64,000 nucleotides of DNA, from assembly GCA_021741245.1 (NCBI GenBank), contig JAIOYF010000004.1, forward strand, positions 286,990 to 350,989, written 5' to 3'. Both the position numbers and the translations under genes were made by a program. The notes below the pieces were generated by a model. It was not told where the DNA came from. It did not search any database and worked only from the letters and a program-made list of their open reading frames with translations. Positions 46,720 to 55,765 of the stretch are shown here, in pieces. The number at the start of each line of letters is the position of its first letter. The first letter of the stretch is position 1. The DNA is from Paracoccaceae bacterium (lineage in GTDB: Bacteria; Pseudomonadota; Alphaproteobacteria; Rhodobacterales; Rhodobacteraceae).

Positions 46720-47622
46720 GTGATAGCCAAACCGGCGAGTATTGACGCCACCGAAGTGATGCTTGCAAGCCAAGGCTATGTCGCCAGCCGCGCCCTGGCC
46801 ACAGTCGTGTTTTTGTCCTTGCGGCTTGGACGCCCCCTGTTTTTGGAGGGCGAAGCGGGGGTGGGAAAAACCGAGATTGCCAAGACCATTGCCGCCGCGC
46901 TTGGCCGCCGTCTGATCCGGCTGCAATGCTATGAGGGGCTGGATGCATCCTCTGCCGTGGCGGAATGGAATTTTGCGGCACAGATGGTGGCCATTCGCGC
47001 CGCTGAGGCCTCGGGCACCGGCAGCAGCAAGGCGGATCTGTTCACCGAAGATTTCCTGATCGAGCGGCCCTTGCTTGCCGCCATGCGCCCGCAGGCCGGG
47101 GGCGCGCCGGTTTTGTTGATCGACGAGCTGGATCGCACGGATGAGCCGTTCGAGGCCTTTTTGCTGGAGGCGCTGTCGGATTTTCAGGTCACTATCCCCG
47201 AGCTTGGCACCATCGTCGCCCCCGAACCCCCTATCGTCATCCTGACGTCGAACCGGACCCGCGAGGTGCATGACGCGCTCAAGCGCCGGTGCCTCTATCA
47301 TTGGGTCGATTACCCCGCGTTCGCGCGCGAGCTTGAGATCTTGAAATCCCGCGCGCCAGAGGCGCAAGACCAACTGAGCCGCGAAGTGGTGGGGTTTGTC
47401 CAACGGCTGCGCCGCGAAGATCTGTTCAAACGCCCCGGTGTGGCCGAAACCATCGATTGGGCCAAATGCCTGCTGGCGCTGGACGTGATCGCGCTAAGCC
47501 CAGAGGTGATTTCCGATACGCTTGGGGCGATCTTGAAGTATCAAGATGATATTCAGAAGATCTCGGGCTCTGAGGCAAAGCGGCTGCTGGATGACGTGAA
47601 AAAGGAGATGCTTGCATCATGA
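46720..47622 (+). CDS. MoxR-family AAA+ ATPase, CoxD-like
   Basis: A 300-residue AAA+ protein with Walker A FLEGEAGVGKTEIAKTIA, Walker B PVLLIDELDRTDEPFEAF, sensor-1 ILTSNRTREVHDAL and the CoxD-type tail (DVIALSPEVISDTLG, KYQDDIQKI). GTG 46720, 7 nt after GGAGG, is the best start. CoxD partners with CoxE to mature the Mo-Cu site of CO-dehydrogenase-like enzymes. The two genes are adjacent here, but no large-subunit gene is in the window. Confidence 0.88.
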   Translation: MIAKPASIDATEVMLASQGYVASRALATVVFLSLRLGRPLFLEGEAGVGKTEIAKTIAAALGRRLIRLQCYEGLDASSAVAEWNFAAQMVAIRAAEASGTGSSKADLFTEDFLIERPLLAAMRPQAGGAPVLLIDELDRTDEPFEAFLLEALSDFQVTIPELGTIVAPEPPIVILTSNRTREVHDALKRRCLYHWVDYPAFARELEILKSRAPEAQDQLSREVVGFVQRLRREDLFKRPGVAETIDWAKCLLALDVIALSPEVISDTLGAILKYQDDIQKISGSEAKRLLDDVKKEMLAS

Positions 47623-47692
47623 GGTTTGGCGGCACTGCAAAACCCCAAGGGGGGCCGGGGGCACGCGGCCTCCCATCCTGAGCGGTCCGCGC

Positions 47693-48946
47693 GTGGCAAC
47701 CTATAGCGCCCTAGAAATCCCACAAGACGGGAAACTGGCCCATAACATCGTGCATTTCGCCCGAGCGCTGCGCAAGGCGGGTTTGCCCATTGGTCCGGGT
47801 CGGGTGATCGATGCCATCCGCGCCGTGGAGGCGGCAGGCTTTTCCGAACGGGCGGATTTCTACTGGACCTTGCACGCCTGTTTCGTCAACCGCCCCGAAC
47901 ATCGGGTGACATTCGAGCAAGTGTTCCGGCTGTTCTGGCGCGATCCGCGCTATCTGGAACATATGATGAGCCTGCTGCTGCCGTCGCTTCAGGGCATGCA
48001 GGACGACAGGCCCGCCGCACCGGCAGAAAAGCGCGCGGCAGAGGCCTTGCTTGATGGCGTGGACCGCCCGCCACCGCCCCCGCGTGACGGGCCGGATGAG
48101 CAGACTGAGGTGGAGATCGACGCCTCGGCCACGATGAGCCATGAGGAGCGGCTGAAATCCCTCGACTTTGAACAGATGTCGGTCGCAGAGCTTGCAGAAG
48201 CCAAGCGCATGTTGGCGCGCCTGTCTTTGCCGGTGAAACCGCTGATCACCCGTCGCAACCGGGCATCGGCCCAAGGGGCGGTGATCGACCTGCGCCGCAC
48301 CTTGCGCGACAGCTTGCGGCAGGGCGGCGAAATCACCCATCTGGCCCGCAAAACCCCGCGCCTGCGCTGGCCCAATCTGGTGGTCTTGTGTGATATCTCG
48401 GGGTCGATGAGCCAGTATTCCCGGTTGGTGCTGCACTTTGTGCATGCGGTGGCCAATCGCAAGGGGTTGGGCTGGGCCAAGGTCCATGCCTTTACTTTTG
48501 GCACCCGCCTGACCAATATCACCCGCCACCTGTCACAGCGCGACGTGGACGCCAGCCTGCGTGCAGCGGGGGCCGAGGCGCAAGATTGGTCTGGCGGCAC
48601 GCGGATCGGTGCCTGTCTGCATGACTTCAACCGCGACTGGTCGCGGCGTGTGTTGGGGCAGGGGGCTGTGGTCTTGTTGATCACCGATGGGCTGGACCGC
48701 GATGATGCCGGTCTGTTGGCCAAAGAGGGGGAGCGGCTGCACCTGTCGTGCCGCCGCCTGATCTGGCTGAACCCGCTGTTGCGCTGGGATGGATTTGCGC
48801 CAAAGGCTGTGGGGATCAAGGCCCTGTTGCCCCATGTTGATGCCTTTCGCGCCAGCCACTCGATCGCCTCGCTCGAAGCCTTGGGGCGTGCGATTTCCGA
48901 CCCGTCGGATGAAGGCGACAAGGCCCGTCTGATGCGGATGCTCTAG
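47693..48946 (+). CDS. VWA-domain protein, CoxE-like
   Basis: About 417 residues. An N-terminal helical region (LAHNIVHFARALRKAGLPIG) precedes a C-terminal von Willebrand A domain with the MIDAS motif in LVVLCDISGSMSQYSRLVL, WSGGTRIGACLHDFN and VLLITDGLDRDD. The GTG at 47693 fits the family N-terminus, but the ribosome site is weak and the frame is open upstream to within the ATPase gene, so the start is uncertain. It acts with the preceding MoxR protein. Confidence 0.85.
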   Translation: MATYSALEIPQDGKLAHNIVHFARALRKAGLPIGPGRVIDAIRAVEAAGFSERADFYWTLHACFVNRPEHRVTFEQVFRLFWRDPRYLEHMMSLLLPSLQGMQDDRPAAPAEKRAAEALLDGVDRPPPPPRDGPDEQTEVEIDASATMSHEERLKSLDFEQMSVAELAEAKRMLARLSLPVKPLITRRNRASAQGAVIDLRRTLRDSLRQGGEITHLARKTPRLRWPNLVVLCDISGSMSQYSRLVLHFVHAVANRKGLGWAKVHAFTFGTRLTNITRHLSQRDVDASLRAAGAEAQDWSGGTRIGACLHDFNRDWSRRVLGQGAVVLLITDGLDRDDAGLLAKEGERLHLSCRRLIWLNPLLRWDGFAPKAVGIKALLPHVDAFRASHSIASLEALGRAISDPSDEGDKARLMRML

Positions 48947-49118
48947 CCATTGGCATCGCTTGGCGTTGACTTGATGGGTTACACCAAAGGTTTAGGTGCA
49001 GAGGGTCCAAGGTGGTGCCATGTTATCGCATATCAGCCGCGCTGCGTGCATGCTGAGGGGAAGCCATGCATTGGCACGACTCGGCACAATCGCCCGGGTC
49101 GAACACGGAAGGAAAATC

Positions 49119-51167
49119 ATGAGACGATTGCTTTGCACGACGGCCGCCCTGTCACTGGTTCTGGCCCCCCTTCAGCCCCTGAGCCTCTCGGCGCAGACAC
49201 TTGCCGAGGATGGCAGTCTGTTGGCCGAGGATGGCTCGGTCCTTTGCCCGCCCGGTGATGACACTGCCTGCGATCTTGAGACGATCCTCAAAACGCTGGC
49301 AGAGCAGGGTCAGACAGAGATTTCCCCCGCAACGCTAGAGGCATTGACGTCAGCGCTGGCGGCAAGGGCCGCAGGGACTGGCACAGACGAACAGGCCGCC
49401 GCCGAGGCAGCCCGTCAGGCAGAGGCTGCTGCCGCAGAGGCAGAGGCGAAAGCGGTTGAGGATGAGGCTGCGGTTGCGGAGGCAGCCCGTCAGGCAGAGG
49501 CTGCTGCCGCAGAGGCAGAGGCCAAAGCTGCCGAGGAAGAGGCCGCCGTTGCAGAAGCAGCGCGCCAGGCGGAGGCCGCCGCCGCCGCAGAGGCAGAGGC
49601 GAAAGCTGCCGAGGATGAGGCTGCGGTTGCGGAGGCCGCGCGTCAGGCAGAAACTGCTGCCGCAGAGGCAGAAGCGAAAGCTGCCGAGGATGAGGCCGCG
49701 GTTGCGGAGGCCGCGCGTCAGGCAGAAACTGCTGCCGCAGAGGCAGAAGCGAAAGCGGCAGAAGATGCGGCTGCCGTTGCGGAGGCAGCCCGTCAAGCAG
49801 AAGCCGCCGTGGCTGAGGCTGAGGCCAAAGCGGCAACCGAACAGGCCGCTGCGCCAGAGCCCGCGCCAGAAACGGCCCCGGTGGCCGAGGCCGAGGTCAT
49901 TCCGTTGGAGGACTTGCCACAAGAAACCCAACAGGCGTTTGAAGCAGCGCAGGCGGCCGAGGCTGCCGCCGTCGCGGCCCCGGTCGCTGAGGCGGAGGCC
50001 ACCCCCGTCGATGTGCCGGTGGTCAGTGCCGAAGAGGTCGCAACCCTTTCAACCCTGCTGGGTGGCCCTGAAACGGCGACCGAGGCGGTAGGGGCGGCTG
50101 CTGGATTGCTGGGGGCCCTCTCGGGTGACCGGCCTGCGATGACCGAAGCCCCGGCGGTGGACCCTGAGGCCGATGTCAGCGTGACCACGATCACCGAAGC
50201 CGACGCCCGCTCATCCTTTGAAGACTTCGCCGATGCCCCGAAATTGCTGGAGGGGGGGCAGAAGAAATCAGGATTGTCCGACCTTGAAAAGGCTGGCCTT
50301 CTGGCGCTTGGTGCCATCGTTGTGGGGAACCTGTTGTCGGATGGCCGCGAGGTTGTGGCCAATACCGGTGACCGAGTGGTTGTCCGCCAGCCCGACGGTA
50401 ATTTTCAGGTCTACAAGGATGATGATACCTTACTGCGCCGCCCCGGAAGTACGGTGCGCACCGAAACCTATGGGGACGGATCAACCCGCACCTTGGTGGA
50501 ACGCGAGGATGGCACGCAGGTTGTCACCATTCGCGATGCCACGGGACGGGTGCTGCGCCGGGCCGTCTATGATGATCGCGGCGTCGAGACCATTTTGATC
50601 GATGATCTGGAACCCGAAGAACGGATCGATGTTTCGACCTTGCCCGCGCCAAGGCCTTCGCGTCTGACGATCTCGGCCAATGACGAGGATGCCGGTCTGC
50701 GGGCAGAACTCGCCCGGATCGAGGCGCAACAGATCGGCCGCAGCTTTAGCCTGCGCCAAGTCCGCGAGGTGCCGCAAGTGCGCAAACTGGCGGCTGTGAT
50801 TGATGTGGACAACATCACCTTTGACAGCGGCTCTGCCGTGATCCGCACCACCGAGGCCCGCAAGCTTTCGGCCATCGGGCGCACCATGAACCAGTTGCTG
50901 GAAGACAACCCGGATGAAGTGTTCTTGATCGAGGGGCATACTGATGCTGTGGGATCGGCTTCGTCAAACCTGACGCTCTCGGATCGCAGGGCCGAGTCTG
51001 TGGCGCTGGCCCTGACCGAGTATTTCGGCATCCCGCCGGAAAACCTCGTGGTGCAGGGATATGGCGAATATGATCTGCGCATTGATACGCTGGTGGATGA
51101 GCGTCTGAACCGCCGTGCGGCGGTGCGGGTGATCACGCCCCTTTTGCGCACGGCAAGCTTGCGCTGA
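49119..51167 (+). CDS. OmpA-family outer-membrane/peptidoglycan-binding protein with Ala-rich repeats
   Basis: 682 residues: a signal peptide (LLCTTAALSLVLAPLQPLSL), a helical region with six copies of a 25-residue Ala/Glu-rich unit at about residues 93-245, a hydrophobic glycine-rich segment (DLEKAGLLALGAIVVGNLLS), a middle beta-rich part (VVVRQPDGNFQVYKDDDTLL) and a C-terminal OmpA domain with NITFDSGSAVIRTTEARKLS, EGHTDAVGSASSN and LSDRRAESV. The repeats should form a long coiled coil. AAGGAAAA precedes ATG 49119. It interrupts an otherwise molybdoenzyme-accessory gene row. Confidence 0.88.
   Translation: MRRLLCTTAALSLVLAPLQPLSLSAQTLAEDGSLLAEDGSVLCPPGDDTACDLETILKTLAEQGQTEISPATLEALTSALAARAAGTGTDEQAAAEAARQAEAAAAEAEAKAVEDEAAVAEAARQAEAAAAEAEAKAAEEEAAVAEAARQAEAAAAAEAEAKAAEDEAAVAEAARQAETAAAEAEAKAAEDEAAVAEAARQAETAAAEAEAKAAEDAAAVAEAARQAEAAVAEAEAKAATEQAAAPEPAPETAPVAEAEVIPLEDLPQETQQAFEAAQAAEAAAVAAPVAEAEATPVDVPVVSAEEVATLSTLLGGPETATEAVGAAAGLLGALSGDRPAMTEAPAVDPEADVSVTTITEADARSSFEDFADAPKLLEGGQKKSGLSDLEKAGLLALGAIVVGNLLSDGREVVANTGDRVVVRQPDGNFQVYKDDDTLLRRPGSTVRTETYGDGSTRTLVEREDGTQVVTIRDATGRVLRRAVYDDRGVETILIDDLEPEERIDVSTLPAPRPSRLTISANDEDAGLRAELARIEAQQIGRSFSLRQVREVPQVRKLAAVIDVDNITFDSGSAVIRTTEARKLSAIGRTMNQLLEDNPDEVFLIEGHTDAVGSASSNLTLSDRRAESVALALTEYFGIPPENLVVQGYGEYDLRIDTLVDERLNRRAAVRVITPLLRTASLR
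49396..49850 (+). repeat. Six tandem 75-nt coding repeats in the OmpA-type gene
   Basis: The period is 75 nt (25 residues, AARQAE at the start of each unit). Two neighbouring copies (about 49629-49703 and 49704-49778) are almost identical at DNA level; one earlier copy carries an extra Ala codon. Confidence 0.85.
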
Positions 51168-51296
51168 CCCGGATGGCATAAAGGGCATTGGGGCAGCGAG
51201 CGGCCCCAGTGCCCATGACTATTTGGCAATAGCACCTTTTGACAGTGGCGCAGACGTCCCGTTCGTCCCATATTCGACGCGAAGCGGAGGAAGACG

Positions 51297-52286
51297 ATGC
51301 AGGCACAAGATCACGACCGGATTCCCGAAATCGCCCTTGGCTGGCACCAGCAGGGCAAAGGGGCGGCCCTTGCCACTGTGGTGGAAACATGGGGATCTGC
51401 CCCGCGTCAAGCGGGCAGCCAGCTTGCCATTTCGGGGGATGGGCAGATCATGGGCTCGGTCTCGGGGGGCTGTGTCGAAGGCGCGGTCGTGACCGAGGCC
51501 ATGGATGCGATGGCCGATGGCTTGCCACGTCTGCTGACCTTTGGGGTCAGTGACGAGACCGCCTTTGCCGTGGGCCTTGCCTGTGGCGGCACGATCCGGG
51601 TCTTGGTGGAACCAGTGGGCGAGGGCGCGTCCCGCCTGCCCGAGGCGATGCTGACCCAACTGGTGGCGGCCCGCGCCGAACGCCGCGCCCTTGCCTATGC
51701 GGTGCATCCACAGACTTGGGCGCGCGACCTGCTGTCGCCCGGTCAGGACGCGGGCGCCGATCAGCGCTTTCGGTCCGACAAATCCGGGATGGAAGAGGAC
51801 GGTCGCTTTTTGGCGATCCACAACGCGCCTCTGCGGCTGATCGTTGTGGGGGCCGTGCACATCGCCCAACCGCTTTTGACCATCGCGCGCGCCTGCGGCT
51901 ATGACCCCACGCTGATTGACCCCCGCGGGGCCTTTGGCAGTGCCGAACGCTTTCCCGGTGAAACCATTGTCGAAGACTGGCCGGATGAGGCGCTTGCCGC
52001 GCTAATGCCTGACGCGCGCACGGCGATTGTGACGCTGACCCATGACAGCAAGCTCGACGATCCCGCCATCAAGGTCGCATTGGCCTCGGATTGCTTTTAT
52101 CTGGGCTGCCTTGGGTCGACCCGCACCCATGCAAAAAGGGTAGAGCGGTTGCACGAGGCCGGCTTTGATGCGGCCACCATCGCACGCATTCATGCGCCCG
52201 TGGGTCTTGATATCGGGGCCAAAAGCCCGGCAGAAATCGCCGTGTCTATCATGGCGCAGATCACCCAAAGGTTGAGAAAAGGCTGA
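51297..52286 (+). CDS. XdhC/CoxI-family molybdoenzyme maturation factor
   Basis: A 329-residue XdhC-like protein that in its family binds molybdenum cofactor and promotes its sulfuration and insertion into xanthine- or CO-dehydrogenase-type enzymes. The N-terminal part has LATVVETWGSAPRQAGSQLA, GSVSGGCVEGAVV and GLACGGTIRVLVEP with conserved cysteines. The C-terminal Rossmann domain has LIVVGAVHIAQPLL and FYLGCLGSTRTHAKRVERL. GGAGG precedes the ATG, and it overlaps the next gene by one base. Confidence 0.9.
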   Translation: MQAQDHDRIPEIALGWHQQGKGAALATVVETWGSAPRQAGSQLAISGDGQIMGSVSGGCVEGAVVTEAMDAMADGLPRLLTFGVSDETAFAVGLACGGTIRVLVEPVGEGASRLPEAMLTQLVAARAERRALAYAVHPQTWARDLLSPGQDAGADQRFRSDKSGMEEDGRFLAIHNAPLRLIVVGAVHIAQPLLTIARACGYDPTLIDPRGAFGSAERFPGETIVEDWPDEALAALMPDARTAIVTLTHDSKLDDPAIKVALASDCFYLGCLGSTRTHAKRVERLHEAGFDAATIARIHAPVGLDIGAKSPAEIAVSIMAQITQRLRKG

Positions 52287-53290
52287 TGAAATTCGGGACG
52301 GTCCCGCTAGGTGCAGCTTCGGGGGCAATCTTGGCCCATTCGGTCACGCTTGCGGGGGGCGGGCGGTTGCGCAAGGGCGGCGTGCTTGGGCCAGACGATC
52401 TTGCGGCGCTTGCGGCCACCGGGTTGGCCGAGGTCACGGTCGCCCGATTGGATGCGGATGATGTGCATGAGGATGCGGCGGCCCTTGCCCTTGCGCGGGC
52501 GCTTGTGCCCGATGAAGCGGCGGCGGGCCTTCGGCTGCGGCCGGTGGGCACGGGGCGGGTGAATATCCACGCCGAGTGCCTTGGGCTGGCCGAGGTGTTG
52601 GCAGAGCGGATTGATGCCGTGAACGCGGTTGATCCGATGATCTCGGTCGCGACAGTGCCACGCTGGCAACGTCTGGGCGCGGGTGAGATGGTGGCAACCG
52701 TCAAGATCATCGCCTATGGGGTTTCGCAACATGCGCTTGATGAGGCCTGTGAGGCCGCGCGTGGCGGTTTGCGGATGCGTCCTGCGCGGCTGCGGCACGC
52801 CACCTTGATCCAAAGCGTTCCCGACGGGGATGCGGGTGAAAAGGGCTATGGTGCCTTGCAAAAGCGGCTGCTGGCTTTGGGGGTCACCCTTGGTCCAAAG
52901 GTCCTTGTGCCGCATCGTCTTGACGCGCTGACGCAAGCCGTTCGGGCGGCGCAAGGCGCGGAACTGATCTTGATCCTGACCGCCTCGGCCACCTCGGACC
53001 CGCATGACATCGCACCCGAGGCTGTGCGCTTGGCTGGGGGGCAGGTTGCCCGCTTTGGCATGCCCGTCGATCCGGGAAACTTGCTGTTCATCGGCCAGTT
53101 GGGGGCGGTTCCGGTGATTGGCCTGCCCGGATGCGTGAAAAGCCCCGCCCTGAATGGGGCCGATTGGGTGATGGAGCGGATCATTTGTGGCGTGCCGGTC
53201 GCATCTTTGGATATTGCGGCAATGGGGGTTGGGGGGTTGCTGAAGGAAAGCCCGGCGCGTGGTCGCCCGCGCGAGGCAAAGCACGACTGA
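52286..53290 (+). CDS. Molybdopterin-binding protein, N-terminal half of a MobA/MocA-type fusion
   Basis: A 334-residue protein equal to the molybdopterin-binding part of proteins that usually continue into a nucleotidyltransferase (molybdopterin cytidylyltransferase-like) domain. Visible are GAILAHSVTLAGGGRLRKGG, MVATVKIIAYGV and the MoCF-type segment ELILILTASATSDPHD with FGMPVDPGNLLFIGQLG and VIGLPGCVKSPALNG. It ends at PREAKHD, so the transferase half is absent. Coupled to xdhC by TGATG. Probably helps deliver cofactor to a hydroxylase-type molybdoenzyme. Confidence 0.82.
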   Translation: MKFGTVPLGAASGAILAHSVTLAGGGRLRKGGVLGPDDLAALAATGLAEVTVARLDADDVHEDAAALALARALVPDEAAAGLRLRPVGTGRVNIHAECLGLAEVLAERIDAVNAVDPMISVATVPRWQRLGAGEMVATVKIIAYGVSQHALDEACEAARGGLRMRPARLRHATLIQSVPDGDAGEKGYGALQKRLLALGVTLGPKVLVPHRLDALTQAVRAAQGAELILILTASATSDPHDIAPEAVRLAGGQVARFGMPVDPGNLLFIGQLGAVPVIGLPGCVKSPALNGADWVMERIICGVPVASLDIAAMGVGGLLKESPARGRPREAKHD

Positions 53291-53310
53291 GTTCAACGCC
53301 AGCGCATATG

Positions 53311-53332
53311 AAAACGGGGGCCGTGGCCCCCG
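53311..53332 (-). terminator. Terminator of infC
   Basis: CGGGGGC and GCCCCCG pair around a 4-nt loop. On the minus strand this is followed by TTTT, 29 nt after the infC stop. Confidence 0.7.
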
Positions 53333-53360
53333 CAATTCGACTCAGTCAGGATAATCGGGG

Positions 53361-53900
53361 TTACTTCGGCCCGATCATCATCACCATTTGACGCCCTTCA
53401 AGGCGTGGCATGGATTCGACCTTACCATTTTCGCCGACATCGGCTGCAACGCGGTGCAGCAGTTCCAGTCCAAGATCCTGGTGGGCCATTTCGCGGCCAC
53501 GGAAGCGCAAGGTGACTTTGACCTTGTCGCCTTCTTCCAGAAACTTCAGCACAGAGCGCATCTTGACGTCGTAGTCATGCGTATCCGTGCCGGGACGAAA
53601 CTTGATTTCCTTGATCTCAATGATCTTTTGCTTTTTGCGTGCTTCGGCTTCGCGCTTTTGCTGTTCATATTTGAACTTGCCGAAATCCATGATCTTGCAG
53701 ACAGGCGGTTCCGCATTCGGACTGATTTCGACCAGATCAAGGCCAGCTTCTTCCGCAAGCGCCATAGCACGGGCCGGCGTCACGACACCGATATTTTCCC
53801 CCTCAGCGCCAATCAAGCGGATCTCGGGCGAGCGGATGCGATCATTCACGCGGGGCCCCGTTTCGCGTTGCGGCGGGGCATTGTGTGGTCTGCGGGCTAT
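53361..53900 (-). CDS. infC: Translation initiation factor IF-3, apparently with an ATA start codon
   Basis: A 179-residue IF-3. The N-domain has [40 protein letters not shown] and KFKYEQQKR; the C-domain has [20 protein letters not shown] and [15 protein letters not shown]. No ATG, GTG or TTG fits the family N-terminus. The codon that does is ATA at 53900-53898 (then [10 protein letters not shown]), seven nt after AAGGA. IF-3 genes characteristically use rare AUU/AUC/AUA starts for autoregulation by discrimination. The next possible start (GTG before NDRIRS) would remove 16 residues. Confidence 0.9.
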   Translation of the reverse strand: MARRPHNAPPQRETGPRVNDRIRSPEIRLIGAEGENIGVVTPARAMALAEEAGLDLVEISPNAEPPVCKIMDFGKFKYEQQKREAEARKKQKIIEIKEIKFRPGTDTHDYDVKMRSVLKFLEEGDKVKVTLRFRGREMAHQDLGLELLHRVAADVGENGKVESMPRLEGRQMVMMIGPK

Positions 53901-54136
53901 GGTGGTCGTCCTTGTGTTGTTCAGCGGTGCGCGGGCAAGATAGACGGGCTGACCGCCGCATTCAATGCCAATCACGGCCCAAAGGACCAACAATCGCAGC
54001 GGATTTGCGCCGATTGTCAAAAAATTCCCCCCCGGCGCGGGGCATTGCTGCCGCGATTGACCTTTTAATTGGGGGGGGCAACTGCCATATCCATAGGCAA
54101 TCGGGTGCACGCCCGTCTGTTCGGGGAGTAAATGAG

Positions 54137-54754
54137 ATGAACAAAACAGTGATCATTGGTGCTGTTATCATTCTGCTGGGAGCGGGTGGTTTCTACCAGT
54201 TCAGCTATCTTCCAGCGCAAAAGGCCGCCGAAGAGGCTGCGGCGGCAGATGCGGCCGCCGTCGAAGAAGCTGCCAAAACCGCGGCGGCGGAGGCCGAGGC
54301 CGAGGCAAAGAAGGCCGCTGATGCAGCTGCAGCTGAGCTGACCGCCGCACAAGAAGAGGCCGCCGCTTTGGCCAAGGCCACAGAAGAAGAAGCTGCGGCC
54401 GCAGCCAAGGCAACGCAGGATGAAGCCGCCGCTGCGGCCAAAACCGCAGAAGAAGAAGCTGCGGCCGCCGCCAAGGCGGCACAAGATGCCGCTGCCGCTG
54501 TGATTGCCGAAACGGAGGCCGCAGCCAAGGCTGCAGCAGAGGCGGCAAGTGCGCCGGTTGATGCCGCATCGGATGCTCTGGCGGCCCTTGATCCTGCAAA
54601 CTTTGATGCAGCCAGCATCACGACGCTTATTCAAGACTCGGCGCTGGATGATGCGACAAAAGCCACACTGACCAGCGCGGTTGAGGCAGCGGCATCCAAT
54701 CCTTTGATGATTGAAACTGTCGTCACCCAGGTGAAAACAGCCCTCGGCCTGTAA
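54137..54754 (+). CDS. Alanine-rich membrane-anchored coiled-coil protein of unknown function
   Basis: 205 residues. An N-terminal anchor ([18 protein letters not shown]) is followed by about 110 residues of TolA-like Ala/Glu/Lys helix (repeats such as [18 protein letters not shown]) and a small C-terminal domain ([39 protein letters not shown]). GGGGAG precedes ATG 54137. It probably spans the periplasm from the inner membrane; the function is not recognised. Its promoter region overlaps the 5' side of the divergent infC gene. Confidence 0.75.
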   Translation: MNKTVIIGAVIILLGAGGFYQFSYLPAQKAAEEAAAADAAAVEEAAKTAAAEAEAEAKKAADAAAAELTAAQEEAAALAKATEEEAAAAAKATQDEAAAAAKTAEEEAAAAAKAAQDAAAAVIAETEAAAKAAAEAASAPVDAASDALAALDPANFDAASITTLIQDSALDDATKATLTSAVEAAASNPLMIETVVTQVKTALGL

Positions 54755-54775
54755 TACATCCGTCACGTCTGATGC

Positions 54776-54804
54776 AAAAGGCCGCGCAACGAGCGCGGCC
54801 TTTT
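54776..54804. terminator. Bidirectional terminator between the Ala-rich gene and fpr
   Basis: AAAAGGCCGCGC and GCGCGGCCTTTT form a 12-bp stem with an AACGA loop, followed by T on the plus side and A-rich sequence reading to T on the minus side. Confidence 0.85.
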
Positions 54805-54826
54805 TGATTTTCAGACCCTGAAATGC

Positions 54827-55660
54827 TCAGATCCCGTCGCCGACAAAGGCCTTTTCCACAACATATTCCTGCGGGTCTGAATTGGCCCCTTCTCGCAGGC
54901 CAAAGCCTTCCAGAATTGCCTTCACATCGACGTTGAACGCCAGGGAACCGCAGACCATGGCACGGTCGGTGGCCGGGTCCATCGGGGGCAGGCCAAGGTC
55001 TTGGAACACTTTGCCAGAGGCAAGGTTATCCGTCACCCGGCCCATATGGGGAAAGGCCTCACGGGTTGTGGTGGGATAGTAAAGCAGCTTGCCCGCAACC
55101 ATCTCGCCAATCAGCGGGTCGTCATGAAGGCTTTCGACCAATTGGCGGCCATATTCCAGTTCTGCAACTTCACGGCAGGTGTGCATCATGATGACCTGAT
55201 CGTATTTTTCATAGGTCTCGGGGTCGCGCATCAAACTGGCAAAGGGCGCAAGGCCGGTGCCAGTTGCCAGAAACCAGATCCGCTTTCCCGGCAAAAGCGC
55301 GTCATGCACCAAGGTGCCCACGGGTTTGGGCCGCAAGATGATCTCATCCCCGACGGCGATATGCTGCAACCGGCTGGTCAAGGGCCCATCAGGCACCTTG
55401 ATCGAATAGAACTCCAACCCGTCATCCCAAGAGGGCGAGGCGATGGAATAGGCCCGCAGCAGCGGTTTGCCAGTGTCGCCCAAAAGGCCAATCATGACAA
55501 ACTCACCTGACCGAAAGCGCAAGGATTGCGGCCGCTCCACCCGGAACGAAAACAACCTGTCGGTCCAATGGGTCACTTGCGTGACTTTGGCCGCATCGGG
55601 AAGGTGGGGCTTTGCGGCTGGCGTGGTCGCAGGGGCATTCATGGTTGCAAGCTCCGTCAT
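54827..55660 (-). CDS. fpr: Ferredoxin/flavodoxin-NADP+ reductase
   Basis: A 277-residue bacterial FNR. FAD binding is in LLRAYSIASPSWDD, the NADP domain has WFLATGTGLAPFASLM and MMHTCREVAELEYG, and the C-terminus EYVVEKAFVGDGI matches the alphaproteobacterial Fpr subgroup. An Ala/Pro-rich 20-residue N-terminal extension is present; the start may be M7. AAGGGTAGGACC precedes ATG 55660. It could supply reduced ferredoxin to the neighbouring sulfite reductase, although its own upstream region suggests separate transcription. Confidence 0.92.
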   Translation of the reverse strand: MTELATMNAPATTPAAKPHLPDAAKVTQVTHWTDRLFSFRVERPQSLRFRSGEFVMIGLLGDTGKPLLRAYSIASPSWDDGLEFYSIKVPDGPLTSRLQHIAVGDEIILRPKPVGTLVHDALLPGKRIWFLATGTGLAPFASLMRDPETYEKYDQVIMMHTCREVAELEYGRQLVESLHDDPLIGEMVAGKLLYYPTTTREAFPHMGRVTDNLASGKVFQDLGLPPMDPATDRAMVCGSLAFNVDVKAILEGFGLREGANSDPQEYVVEKAFVGDGI

Positions 55661-55765
55661 GGTCCTACCCTTCTTTAAGCTGATGCGCGCGCGCTGAAAA
55701 CCCGTTCCATTGCCGGTGCGACATCATTTGTGTGCGAATAAGATATTCCGCAAATTGTGGCGCGG

